DNA of 64,000 nucleotides, taken from assembly GCF_000769115.1 (NCBI RefSeq), contig NZ_JQZV01000005.1, forward strand, positions 1-64,000, given 5' to 3'. The notes beneath the pieces were generated by a model. The model was not told the origin of the DNA and ran no database searches. It saw nothing but the letters and a program-made list of their open reading frames with translations. This document shows positions 9,530 through 18,073 of this stretch, in pieces. Each line of letters opens with the position of its first letter. Position 1 is the first letter of the stretch. The position numbers and the translations under genes are program-made. The DNA comes from Porphyromonas canoris. Lineage in GTDB: Bacteria; Bacteroidota; Bacteroidia; Bacteroidales; Porphyromonadaceae.

Positions 9530-10840
9530 TTACTCCTTGGTAAGCTTATAAAGGCGTACGGGGCGGTATTGATTCTTCACACTCATTACCTTCTCTACCT
9601 TACCTGCCTTATCTACGGAGTAAAGTCCGTTGAACTTACCTTCCTCTCTATTCGGGACGCAGACAAACAGCTTACCATCTACCACGCTAAAGACATTCAT
9701 ACGTGAAGAGATATTGGATGCCGGTATAGGAAGTTGTTTGTAGACCATTGTTGCCGGATCGAGTTCGTAATACTCCATCTCTATCTTATCTGTATTTTTT
9801 GTTCCAAACCTGTAATCGGTTTTGGAAATATGAAGATAGATCTTTCCGTTATAAGCAATCATAGATTGTGCTATGCGATGGTTGCCGAATGTTTTTTGAA
9901 TATCGAACTCCCAGTTGTCATCAAACTCGGTAGCTCCTGCCTTTATGCGGAAAACTTTCGAGTCTCCTTGAACTCCTCGTCCATTCCATCCCCAAGAGAG
10001 GTAGTAGATATTACCCTTTTCGTCTATGCTTGTAGGTGAGTTTTCTGCCTGCACAATACCCACGTTACGAACACCTTTATAAGAAATAATCTTCTCTACC
10101 TTTTTAGTGGCAATATCGGCAACAGCTACATAATAACTGTCGTACTCTTCGCCAATTTCGTTGAAAGACTTACCATTGAGAAATACCACGCTGACAAAGA
10201 GCTTACCTGCTCTTGCATCTATCGAGAATGAACCGGTACGAACAAGGTTATTCCCTTTTGCATCCACATACTTGGCATCCGGCTTGAATGCTTTGATCGC
10301 TTCATTAAAGTCTATTTCACCTGTCAGCTGCATGGTGTAAGGGTTGAAAATGCTTATTACCCTTGGCTTGTCTTCTCTGCTGTAAAATGCAGTGTTTTTA
10401 TCCAAAAAGCCAAGGCGCTTAGGGTAAAAGCTTCCTTTCACTATCGTCAAGCTCTCATTTATCACAACCTCCTTCTTGTCATTGAGAGTCAAACGGAATA
10501 CACCGGGAGTGGCAGACATCCCTTTTTTATCCTTTGCCATGGCAAAAAAATACTTTCCTAATGAGTGGTGTCCTGCTGAGGTGGAAGGATCTGAGTTGGT
10601 AAACAGATCTGTTTTAGCTATGAGATCATAAGTCTCTGTCGTACCCAACACTTTTGTCGGATCAAACGCATAGAAGCGGGTAATGTCCGCATTGGATGCA
10701 TCCTCTGCCGATAAAATGTACGGAATAGCTTCTTGCTCGTCTCCATTGTTCGGTTTGTCCGGACCTTGGGTATTACAAGCGGTAAATGCAAAAAGGCACA
10801 TGGTTAGAAGTGCCAAAGAAATTTTCCTAAAGTTCATCAT
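9530..10840 (-). CDS. DUF4374 lipoprotein (surface binding protein)
   Basis: 436 residues with a lipoprotein signal peptide; the lipobox is FTAC with the lipidated cysteine at residue 22, followed by a spacer rich in D, N, G and E typical of surface-exposed Bacteroidota lipoproteins. The rest consists of repeated beta-strand blocks and matches DUF4374, a family expected to form a beta-propeller. DUF4374 lipoproteins usually sit next to TonB-dependent receptors, and some bind siderophores for their partner. It starts 36 nt after the TonB receptor gene. A role in capturing a corrinoid or metal complex for that receptor is inferred from context and the shared riboswitch. Confidence 0.8.
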   Translation of the reverse strand: MMNFRKISLALLTMCLFAFTACNTQGPDKPNNGDEQEAIPYILSAEDASNADITRFYAFDPTKVLGTTETYDLIAKTDLFTNSDPSTSAGHHSLGKYFFAMAKDKKGMSATPGVFRLTLNDKKEVVINESLTIVKGSFYPKRLGFLDKNTAFYSREDKPRVISIFNPYTMQLTGEIDFNEAIKAFKPDAKYVDAKGNNLVRTGSFSIDARAGKLFVSVVFLNGKSFNEIGEEYDSYYVAVADIATKKVEKIISYKGVRNVGIVQAENSPTSIDEKGNIYYLSWGWNGRGVQGDSKVFRIKAGATEFDDNWEFDIQKTFGNHRIAQSMIAYNGKIYLHISKTDYRFGTKNTDKIEMEYYELDPATMVYKQLPIPASNISSRMNVFSVVDGKLFVCVPNREEGKFNGLYSVDKAGKVEKVMSVKNQYRPVRLYKLTKE

Positions 10841-10876
10841 AATGTGTGTTTAATTTTAATGTGGTTGTATATCTAT

Positions 10877-13276
10877 TCATCTTATCAGATAGACCATCTT
10901 AGCCCAAATACTTCGTCCGGCATTCTGCATCTTGAAATGGTTATACACCTCTCTGTCGAAGAGGTTACGTATTTCCAAACCCAGTTTGATACGATGCTTT
11001 CTGATTTCGGTATCGTAAGATGCTCCAATGGTATGTACATGTTGATTGGGAATAATTCTGTTCGTATTGATCTTAGACTCTCCGAAGAGACCCAGAAATC
11101 CATCCGGTTCAAAACGTCGCTCTATAAAATCGAGATAATATTGGTGTACATAGCTGTACTGCCAGTATGTTTTCAGGGTATTGTTCCGCTTTCCAAAAAG
11201 ACTTTTGAACGCATACTCTATCCCAAGATTGGCATAGAAAAATGGTGTATTGCTTATTCTCGCATCTTTATAGTGATTGTCATTCTGCATATTGTTCATG
11301 GAGCCATTGTATCGGAACTCGTTGTAGGTCAGGTTTCCATGCACTTTCACTGCATTGAATAACCTGATATATCCATCCATTTCCAAGCCAAAACCTTTGA
11401 CACTCTGCAAATTCAAAAACTGTCCTTGATATTGGTTGATCTCCTTCATCTTGATAAGATTTTCCGTGTGCCTGAAATAGGAGTTCAACTCTAAGTTATA
11501 TTGTCCCGGTTTGTGCCACTTCAGACCGATGTTGAAATTCTTACTCTGTTCCGGAGCAAGCTTGAGATTAGGTACTATAAAGGTATTATCTCCAAAGATC
11601 TCTGCCCTATCCGGCATTCGGTAGGTCTTTTCAAAAGAAGATCTCAACAGGAATCTCGGAGTAACATCATACTTTCCGGAAAGAGAAAGACTCACTCCTT
11701 TATTAAATACAGCAGGTTCATTATAGGTATCATCATGCGTTTGAGCCGTGATGAGTTTGGCTTGAAGTATCGTGTTTAGCCTTCCATTCCACCATGCCCC
11801 GGAGTGTCCCAGTCCGGCGATTAAACGATCGTAACGATATTTTCCCAAGTATGAAGGTGCTTCGTAATCGTCTCTTATAAATCGAACATGATTGTACATC
11901 ACATTCAGTGTCAGGTTTTGTTCCGAAGTAAGAGCAAGATTCAGAAGAGATCTTAGTATGGTATTGTAGCTGTTACTCTCCAATCCCACTTTACCCGGTA
12001 TGGATTTCTGCCCTCCCGACATCTCTCCACTGGAGGCAACGCCCTTATGCGGAACTCCGCGCCAATCGTAATAGGTATTTCTCAGAGTATCTACCATATT
12101 GTTGTTGATATGGCTATAAACTCCGAACAGGGTGGCATTGAGCTTGCCTTCAAACAGGCTCTTACGATAGGTCAAAGAGGGTATCAGTTTGGCATGCTCT
12201 CTTCTAAAGGCCTGTCCATAAGGCTGATTGCGTGTAGTAAAGTCATTCTGAATATCGTGGTGTAGACCGAAAGATGTCAGCCTGAACTGTATCAGATCCG
12301 CCCAACTTAGCTGTTCCACATTCACAAATCCTTCCGCATGGTACTGCTTGAATCCATTATGAAAGAGTCTTGCCTCTATAAGCATATTTCGTCCGGTGGC
12401 CTCATCCGTGATGGGAAGATTTTTTACCGGATAGTCGTTCTTAGCCAAATTGCCGAAAGCATACACTCCAACGGAGATATGCCTGCCCATTCTTCTCATG
12501 GCATTAAGAGTCGCAATATTGGAACCAAAGCTACCTATATTATAAGACAACTCGACTTCCGAGCTTTGAGGGGTCTTACTGACCAGATTGATAGCCCCTC
12601 CGAGGGCATCTATCCCTATTTCGGTTGGTAGCACACCCTTATAAACCTCTATGCGCTCTACGGCATTGACCGGAATTTTTGTGAGTCCGAAACTGGAGCC
12701 GAGGTAGTCTATCGGAATACCGTCCCGCATCAGTTTTATAGACCTGCCACTGAAACCATTGATGGTGATCTCATTTCTTGCCCCGACATCTCCCGTATTA
12801 CGAAGACGCACTCCGGGACTTGCATTAAGAAGATTCTGGATATTCGTTGCCTTTTCGTGGAATTGAGAGACATCTATCACCTCGGTTTTTATGGGATCCA
12901 ATCTCAAACGATCCGTCTTGCGAACAGCAGTAACGGCAACCTCTCCCAATACTCCTGTCTTGGTGTTGAAGTAGAAGTGTTGCAGTTTATTGGTCTGCCC
13001 TACGGTTACCACAGCTTTTTCCCTATCTCCTCCGGGCAGTTGAGCCACAACGGTATAAGTACCGGGAACGACAGGAGAGAAGATATATCTGCCGGATTTA
13101 TTGGTCTTCACCTGTTTTCCCACAGGTTCAAGCCGGACATCTATACCCTTCGTAGGATTACCATCAAGATACACCACACCGTGCAGAGCTATGGATTTAC
13201 CCTGCGCCAAAAGAGGTAAAGCAAAAAAAATAGCGACCAGCACCGGTAACACTAAAGCCAAATATCTTTTTGTCAT
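10877..13276 (-). CDS. TonB-dependent outer-membrane receptor under B12 riboswitch control
   Basis: I chose the third in-frame ATG (MTKRYLAL) because a normal signal peptide begins there and ends near LLAQG; an earlier ATG at 13312 would add 12 residues. After a carboxypeptidase-like regulatory domain (about residues 30-115) comes a plug with NASPGVRLRNTGD and INGFSGRSI and the conserved ERIEVYKG, then a beta-barrel ending in an aromatic-rich strand. It is the first gene after a cobalamin riboswitch and is followed by a DUF4374 lipoprotein and a CobN-like chelatase. Transport of cobalamin or another corrinoid is the likeliest role (BtuB-like), though sequence alone does not exclude another cobalt or tetrapyrrole ligand. 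Confidence 0.85.
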   Translation of the reverse strand: MTKRYLALVLPVLVAIFFALPLLAQGKSIALHGVVYLDGNPTKGIDVRLEPVGKQVKTNKSGRYIFSPVVPGTYTVVAQLPGGDREKAVVTVGQTNKLQHFYFNTKTGVLGEVAVTAVRKTDRLRLDPIKTEVIDVSQFHEKATNIQNLLNASPGVRLRNTGDVGARNEITINGFSGRSIKLMRDGIPIDYLGSSFGLTKIPVNAVERIEVYKGVLPTEIGIDALGGAINLVSKTPQSSEVELSYNIGSFGSNIATLNAMRRMGRHISVGVYAFGNLAKNDYPVKNLPITDEATGRNMLIEARLFHNGFKQYHAEGFVNVEQLSWADLIQFRLTSFGLHHDIQNDFTTRNQPYGQAFRREHAKLIPSLTYRKSLFEGKLNATLFGVYSHINNNMVDTLRNTYYDWRGVPHKGVASSGEMSGGQKSIPGKVGLESNSYNTILRSLLNLALTSEQNLTLNVMYNHVRFIRDDYEAPSYLGKYRYDRLIAGLGHSGAWWNGRLNTILQAKLITAQTHDDTYNEPAVFNKGVSLSLSGKYDVTPRFLLRSSFEKTYRMPDRAEIFGDNTFIVPNLKLAPEQSKNFNIGLKWHKPGQYNLELNSYFRHTENLIKMKEINQYQGQFLNLQSVKGFGLEMDGYIRLFNAVKVHGNLTYNEFRYNGSMNNMQNDNHYKDARISNTPFFYANLGIEYAFKSLFGKRNNTLKTYWQYSYVHQYYLDFIERRFEPDGFLGLFGESKINTNRIIPNQHVHTIGASYDTEIRKHRIKLGLEIRNLFDREVYNHFKMQNAGRSIWAKMVYLIR

Positions 13277-13322
13277 ACTGTCATTCATACCAAACCATAT
13301 ACCCACACGCAATCCTGCAAAC

Positions 13323-13374
13323 TAAGAGAAGCCGGGATTAGGCGTTGTGGTGCCAAATCCTCGACCTTCTCTTA
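13323..13374 (-). promoter_or_regulatory. Leader hairpin just upstream of the TonB receptor start
   Basis: Perfect 9-bp inverted repeat TAAGAGAAG / CTTCTCTTA (13323-13331 and 13366-13374) close to the start codon. It could affect initiation. It has no U-tract. Confidence 0.4.
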
Positions 13375-13460
13375 TTCTGTTTTCGAGGTATAAACCTCTT
13401 CTTTACGAGCTGTTCCTTTCTGTCAAAAGAACCAACTACACGTACAAATAATTAACGACT

Positions 13461-13506
13461 AAAAAAAGGGGGCCTACAAGGAGTATCACACTTGTTGTAG
13501 GCACCC
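13461..13506 (-). terminator. Intrinsic terminator in the B12 leader (likely expression platform)
   Basis: On the minus strand GGGTGCCTACAACAAG is followed after a short loop by CTTGTAGGCCCCC and seven T (13467-13461). This strong terminator lies inside the leader, about 185 nt before the receptor gene, so it must be bypassed for expression. Its 3' arm can instead pair with GGGCCTACA at 13695-13703, directly after the riboswitch aptamer, which would form an antiterminator. Confidence 0.75.
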
Positions 13507-13540
13507 GCGACTAAAGAAGTAGAAAAATAATTGAATGACC

Positions 13541-13642
13541 GTTAGTGTTGGTCCATCAATGGTGTATATATGAATTACGTGTGCGTATATAAAAAATTAT
13601 CCCCGACGGACTAACCACAGCCTATCGGGGACCAACACTAAC
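13541..13642 (-). promoter_or_regulatory. Nested alternative stems in the B12 leader
   Basis: A perfect 14-bp inverted repeat (GTTAGTGTTGGTCC at 13541-13554 and its complement at 13629-13642) encloses a smaller hairpin CCCCGA...TCGGGG (13601-13630). On the minus strand the inner hairpin is followed by ATAATTTTTTAT and resembles a terminator. Inner and outer stems share two bases (13629-13630), so they compete at that point. Confidence 0.6.
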
Positions 13643-13646
13643 ATTA

Positions 13647-13703
13647 TCAAACAAAAAACTACTGTTTCTTATGCGTAACTATGTCTTTGTTTGATGTAGG
13701 CCC
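13647..13703 (-). promoter_or_regulatory. Leader hairpin and candidate antiterminator strand
   Basis: A 10-bp stem (ATCAAACAAA at 13647-13656 with TTTGTTTGAT at 13686-13695) sits directly beside GGGCCTACA (minus strand, 13703-13695). That 9-mer is perfectly complementary to the 3' arm of the downstream terminator at 13470-13478. The arrangement suggests a switch between aptamer and terminator; no folding calculation was made. Confidence 0.5.
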
Positions 13704-13714
13704 GTCTCCCGCAG

Positions 13715-13950
13715 GTGTCCATCAGTCGTAAAAGGCAGGTCTTCTGACTCTCTACACTCCATTTGCATCCTTCCCAGAGATAGCCTCGTCTCGAACGTCT
13801 TTACGTTTCAGGCATCTACCAGTGGTTTCTCTGCAAACTGTGATGCTATCCGAAGATAAAACATCAAGTAGATTACAGCAGCGGGTACTGTTCCGGATTC
13901 TCACCGGATTCCCTTTTAATCAATTGAGAGTTCCCAATTGAACCATCTAC
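13715..13950 (-). ncRNA. Cobalamin (B12) riboswitch aptamer
   Basis: Read on the minus strand it has the hallmark sequences of the class: GGGAATCCGGTGAGAATCCG, then ACCCGCTGCTGTAA, and at the 3' end GTCAGAAGACCTGCC (the B12 box, 13748-13734). The order and spacing (about 140 nt between the conserved parts) fit cobalamin aptamers. Transcription probably begins at about 13948 from the promoter just upstream, so the aptamer is at the very 5' end of the message. It should reduce expression of the TonB receptor, DUF4374 and CobN-like genes when cobalamin is plentiful. Confidence 0.93.
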
Positions 13951-13954
13951 GTTG

Positions 13955-13986
13955 CAAATATACGATAGATATTTTAATTCTGCAAC
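13955..13986 (-). promoter_or_regulatory. Promoter of the B12-riboswitch operon
   Basis: TATATTTG (13955-13962) fits the Bacteroidota -7 box TAnnTTTG; a GTTG lies 20 nt further upstream (13983-13986) where the -33 TTTG is expected. The implied start site falls at the 5' edge of the aptamer. Confidence 0.55.
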
Positions 13987-14073
13987 TCCTCCCCTTCTTT
14001 TTTATCCGACACACTGTTTTTCCTCACTAAAAGAAAGATATAAAGAGGGTTCATAGAGCATTTACACTACTAT

Positions 14074-16035
14074 TCACAAGGATTTAAGCCGTTGGATGGT
14101 CTCGTTTCCCAAAGCTTCTTTTCGCCGGATATGGTCTAATACTTCCTGCACAAAAGGGTTATCCTCTACGCTGCTCTCCCCTCTTTCGGCATCCGGGACA
14201 GAAGAGAAATATATGCGTGAAGCGATATTGTACTCTTTACAGGCATCCGCATAGAGCATTCTATCCAAAGAGAGAACCGCCTGCATCCACTCCTCTACCA
14301 CTTTTATCAGGAACGGTACGGTAAGCACCTCCCTTTCCGAGAGTCCGTACCACTCTCTGAGCAGATTGTAAGACCAGTCCCACTCCAGATCATAATAGGA
14401 AGCGTGCAGATGCTCAAAAGCCCTATTGAGATCCGCAGGCGTTTTATAGAGACCATTGCGAATATTCTCCAATATCTCCTGCACCAATCTTTGAGGAGCT
14501 ATCAGTCCGCAAAGATCCACCCATTCGCCCAGCCCGGTATCATGATCCGGCTTCAGCACCTCATCTACCTCCGCTCCATTTTTCGGGATACGCTCCTGCA
14601 ACCGTTGTATAAGGGAGTTTCCGATAAACTTTACAATACCCATGCGATAAGCTTCGAGCCCTTTTTCCAGAGCAGCCGAGCGAATATTTATATTCCTATA
14701 TATATAGGTCTTGCCATGCTCACCGATGTAGCTTCTCAGTTCGCTCAGTTTCCGATGACCATTCACCATTTTAGAAATGGTGTACGGACTGAGAAGATTA
14801 AAGTTGATACAGTCCAACCTCCCCTCCTGTTCCCGTCTGTCTCGTGCAGGCCACTTCTTTGCATCGCGGATTGTACCCACACTTCTAAGGTTGGCACCGG
14901 GAACAAGATAGGTCTCATCGTTGTTCTCTATCACATAAGAAAAGGGGAAGTCCGACGTATCGACGTGGTGCACGTGCCGTCCCATAATGAGACTGAAAGG
15001 ACCTATACGCGATGGCCAAAGGATGTAAGAGTCGCTCGTCGTTTTGGATCCACGCTCTATCACGCCCTGATGAATAGGACCAAGCTTATACAAGTGATTG
15101 CTCTGGTTGGAGCCCGAACCGGCATTAAGGAAAGAGACATGCCCGGCAATAAGCAGGCTGCTCTTGTGCATAGAGACCGTGTAAGGTCCTGCAAACACAG
15201 CACACGACTCCCCATTTTCGAGCTGACAATTGGCAAAGAAAAGAGAGTCATGTGCGGAATAAAGGTGATCTATCCGGGTACTCTGCCCTATGAAACAGCG
15301 TTGTATCGTGGCTCCTCCGCTCATACTCGAACCCGAAGAGGCTATGAACTCTTTTGCCATAACATTGTGTCCGATATAGACGGGTGCATCCGGTCTGCTG
15401 TTCACACTGCACTCCTCCACATACGTGGCACCTTCTATCACTGATCCGGCTCCGATGCGGGCATTCAGGATACTCCCCGTATGCTTGATCCGGACACCAT
15501 CTTCTATCTTCCCTCTACCGCTCCGCCGTTGTGCTGCATAGGTTGCGAACAGCTCGTGAAGCCGGCTGCGAAGCAGACTGTCTCTCGTTGCCGTCACCGC
15601 CATCAGGTAAGCCGTGTGGGAGGTGAGCAGATCACACAAAATCACCTCCGTTCCTCCCGTTTCCCTGAGCACACTCACAGGCAAGCCGTTCCCGAAAGAG
15701 CTCTCCCCTTTCATGGCTATGATATTGACATTCTTTATCGTTACATCATTACCTATATCGTACTTGGAGATACACTCATGCACGTTTTCTATACAGACTC
15801 TGTCTCCTATGGTGCAGTCGTGAATAAGGGCATTGCGGATACCATTCGGGATATGGAAACCATGTTCGGAAGATCTAAACCCGGACAGATCCCCTATCCG
15901 ACACTCCCCGATAAAGGTTACATTCCGACAGCGATCCGGCAAAAAGTTCTCCGATACCGTAATCTTATCCCAATCCTCCGAAGTACATCCATTCCGCAAC
16001 AGCACTTCTATCTCACTCTGTGTAAGATGCCTCAT
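14074..16035 (-). CDS. DUF4954 protein (left-handed beta-helix, hexapeptide-repeat type)
   Basis: 653 residues, the usual length for DUF4954 proteins of Bacteroidales. Residues about 40-330 carry many imperfect hexapeptide-like repeats (for example IGDLSG, IGDRVC, IGAGSV, IGHNVM), as in left-handed beta-helix transferases. The C-terminal third is mostly helical, with no motif I recognise. There is no signal peptide, so it is probably cytoplasmic. A sugar-nucleotide or acyl transferase role is often assumed for such repeats but is not shown here. It is a single gene, with a well-formed promoter 94 nt upstream and the B12 operon behind it. Confidence 0.8.
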   Translation of the reverse strand: MRHLTQSEIEVLLRNGCTSEDWDKITVSENFLPDRCRNVTFIGECRIGDLSGFRSSEHGFHIPNGIRNALIHDCTIGDRVCIENVHECISKYDIGNDVTIKNVNIIAMKGESSFGNGLPVSVLRETGGTEVILCDLLTSHTAYLMAVTATRDSLLRSRLHELFATYAAQRRSGRGKIEDGVRIKHTGSILNARIGAGSVIEGATYVEECSVNSRPDAPVYIGHNVMAKEFIASSGSSMSGGATIQRCFIGQSTRIDHLYSAHDSLFFANCQLENGESCAVFAGPYTVSMHKSSLLIAGHVSFLNAGSGSNQSNHLYKLGPIHQGVIERGSKTTSDSYILWPSRIGPFSLIMGRHVHHVDTSDFPFSYVIENNDETYLVPGANLRSVGTIRDAKKWPARDRREQEGRLDCINFNLLSPYTISKMVNGHRKLSELRSYIGEHGKTYIYRNINIRSAALEKGLEAYRMGIVKFIGNSLIQRLQERIPKNGAEVDEVLKPDHDTGLGEWVDLCGLIAPQRLVQEILENIRNGLYKTPADLNRAFEHLHASYYDLEWDWSYNLLREWYGLSEREVLTVPFLIKVVEEWMQAVLSLDRMLYADACKEYNIASRIYFSSVPDAERGESSVEDNPFVQEVLDHIRRKEALGNETIQRLKSL

Positions 16036-16128
16036 AGCTTTCTCTGTTTATATCTTGTTCGGAGCACCTGTTTTACCGATACTCTTCATCGGTAAGACTC
16101 TCCGAAAAATGGTTTGGCAGTCCTGCAA

Positions 16129-16160
16129 CAAAGATATTAAAGCGGAATGTAAAGTACAAA
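16129..16160 (-). promoter_or_regulatory. Promoter of the DUF4954 gene
   Basis: TATCTTTG (16129-16136) and TTTG (16157-16160) on the minus strand, separated by 20 nt, match the Bacteroidota -7 and -33 boxes. They lie 94 nt before the start codon. Confidence 0.6.
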
Positions 16161-16199
16161 AAACTACTCATCCAGATCCTGAATAAAAAGGAACCTCAG

Positions 16200-16760
16200 A
16201 GGAACTTTTATATAAAAATGAAGGCTCGAAAAACTTTCCGGACAGGGCGAAAAAATTTTTGCCTGCTCGTCAGAAAAGAGGAGATAAAATCATAAACAGA
16301 TGAATAACAATCAGATACTAAAAATCTCAAATTCGGAAAAAATTTTTCCTTCGTCCGTTTCATCGCCCTTTTTCGCGTTAATAGAGGTGAATTTTATCCC
16401 GACCTCGTGTAAACATTTCCTAATAAAGAAAAGCTCCTAAAAAACATCATCTTGCGCTCAAAAACAGGTAAAAATCTCACTATCAACACTATAAATAAAA
16501 TTTCTAAACGTGTTAAGTGAATCCGGTAAACGTGTTTAATGAAATCAATAAACGTGTTTACTGAAAAATTAAACACGTTAAGCCGAAACGTTTAGTACGT
16601 TCACTCTTTTTTCTCAATAATACAGCCAATAAATGTAAACAAAAAGACCCCAAATTAACATTTCGCTCACCCTCTCAAAACGAGAAGAAAGAGCGAAAAA
16701 ATCAATCGGGGTTTTGGAGGTGTTTTTCGGGATGGAATATATAAAAAACACAATCCTATA
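16200..16760 (+). repeat. Interspersed element B, copy 1
   Basis: About 550 bp of non-coding sequence that aligns along its length, in the same orientation, with 41098-41640. Shared landmarks in order: the palindrome TTTTATATAAAA near the left end; GAAAAAATTTTT with TTCATCGCCC; a 22-bp-pitch array of TAAACRYGTTTA cores at 16505, 16527, 16549 and 16570 (spacing 22, 22, 21); and ATGGAATATATAAAAA at the right end. Both copies lie between divergent genes, with a plus-strand operon downstream. No gene is visible inside and no transposase is near. Confidence 0.75.
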
Positions 16761-16826
16761 AAAGCTCTCTTTTTATTACACGACAGAACCTATACATCAA
16801 AACAGATCAACGGAAAAACAAACATC

Positions 16827-16856
16827 TTTGATATTAAAGTTTTATTAGTACCTTTA
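16827..16856 (+). promoter_or_regulatory. Candidate promoter of the lipoprotein/TonB operon
   Basis: TTTG (16827-16830) and TACCTTTA (16849-16856) are spaced 18 nt apart, close to the Bacteroidota consensus, 64 nt before the small lipoprotein gene. Confidence 0.45.
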
Positions 16857-16919
16857 TCCACGATAAGCCAAACAGAAATTGACAATAAATTTCTTATTAT
16901 CACATATATCACTACTATT

Positions 16920-17036
16920 ATGATCACAAAGAAGTTATTTTCATTACTGATTTGCACAGTTCTCTCAGTTGGTTGTAGTAACCTAAAGACGGGCAAAGAC
17001 TTTGATTTGTCTATTGTAAAAGATCCGAAGAGCTAA
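16920..17036 (+). CDS. 38-residue small lipoprotein
   Basis: ATG to TAA in one frame. The peptide begins MITKKLFSLLICTVLSVGC, a complete lipoprotein signal peptide with the lipobox cysteine at residue 19, leaving a mature part of only 20 residues. A candidate promoter lies upstream and the next gene begins within 30 nt, so it looks like the first gene of the operon leading to a DUF4249 protein and a TonB receptor. It could also be the broken N terminus of a longer lipoprotein. I recognise no family. Confidence 0.45.
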   Translation: MITKKLFSLLICTVLSVGCSNLKTGKDFDLSIVKDPKS

Positions 17037-17062
17037 TAACAGTGAATATAAAACAAGTGAAG

Positions 17063-17971
17063 ATGACTACTGGCAAACGTCTGAAGAGATTATATATAAG
17101 TTTGATAAGAAAATCATTCACAACTTCAGATTCAATTGATATAAAAAAAACAATAAAACAGATATCACCCTTATTGACGTTTGTGCTGTTGACACTGATT
17201 GCGACCTCTTGCTTCAAGGAGCCTACCACTGCCCCTGATGTCCATTTAATCTTCTATCCAAGAGAGTGCAAGCATATATTGGCAAGCTCGCTCCAGTACA
17301 AGACAGAAAAGATTAAGGGCAATGATACGTGGACCTTTATAGATACCATACAAGATGGACAGACAGAGGCAAAGAAATTCATTCTTAGTATAATGACCGG
17401 ATCGGATAATCTACCTCTGCTTCCAAAGTACACAAAAGAAAAAGAATCGACTCCCCTACGATACTACGAGTGGTACAACTTCATGTTAAAAAAACCATCA
17501 GTTAACGCAGAAAGCGATCTTGCCTCCCATATTATCCCCTTGGAAAGACAACTCAGAGATGACTACATAAACAGTCTCCCCCGAAAACGTATAGATGGGA
17601 AGATGGCAACGCTATTAAGGGACTGGAACTACAGAGTTACCGGAATAAAGAGCCTTAGCATAAAGGCAGAAACAACGCTCTTTGGGCAGCCTGCAGGTGA
17701 AGAACTTAAACAATACTTCCATATAGACAGACTTGATCCTAAGCAAATAGTTTCCTACAAAAGCAAAAATCTGCTCTGGGGATATTCGGACGAAGAAAAG
17801 ATAACGAACATAGACCAATGGCTCTCTATGAATCCAATGGCCTCCCCCGAAATGAGACTCTGTCTTAGATCTACTCCTCCGGAAGTACCGACGGATGTAA
17901 CCTTTATCATTGAGATGGAAACAGTGGAAGGAAGAAAGATGAAAGCCACGACACAGATACGTTTGCTGTAA
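17063..17971 (+). CDS. Putative lipoprotein, tandem paralogue 1
   Basis: A close copy of the next gene. A lipobox-like stretch (LLTLIATSC) is present, but the ATG that would start a normal signal peptide in copy 2 is ATA here (codon at about 17141). The nearest upstream starts are ATG 17063, conserved in copy 2 as MTTG, or GTG 17042. They would put some 27-35 extra residues before the hydrophobic segment, so export may be impaired or initiation may be unusual. The mature protein is probably secreted to the outer membrane. I recognise no family. It differs from copy 2 mainly in a block around 17440-17515, while the flanking parts are nearly identical. Confidence 0.65.
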   Translation: MTTGKRLKRLYISLIRKSFTTSDSIDIKKTIKQISPLLTFVLLTLIATSCFKEPTTAPDVHLIFYPRECKHILASSLQYKTEKIKGNDTWTFIDTIQDGQTEAKKFILSIMTGSDNLPLLPKYTKEKESTPLRYYEWYNFMLKKPSVNAESDLASHIIPLERQLRDDYINSLPRKRIDGKMATLLRDWNYRVTGIKSLSIKAETTLFGQPAGEELKQYFHIDRLDPKQIVSYKSKNLLWGYSDEEKITNIDQWLSMNPMASPEMRLCLRSTPPEVPTDVTFIIEMETVEGRKMKATTQIRLL

Positions 17972-18073
17972 AGGAAATAATATACCAAAAGTAAGATGAC
18001 TACTGGCAGGCATCTGATGAGTAAATATATAAGTTTGACAAGAAAATCATACACAATTTTAGATTCAATTGAT

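Noticed and set aside
16200-16760. Insertion sequence
   Set aside because: No transposase frame, no confirmed terminal inverted repeats and no target duplication; kept as an unclassified interspersed element.
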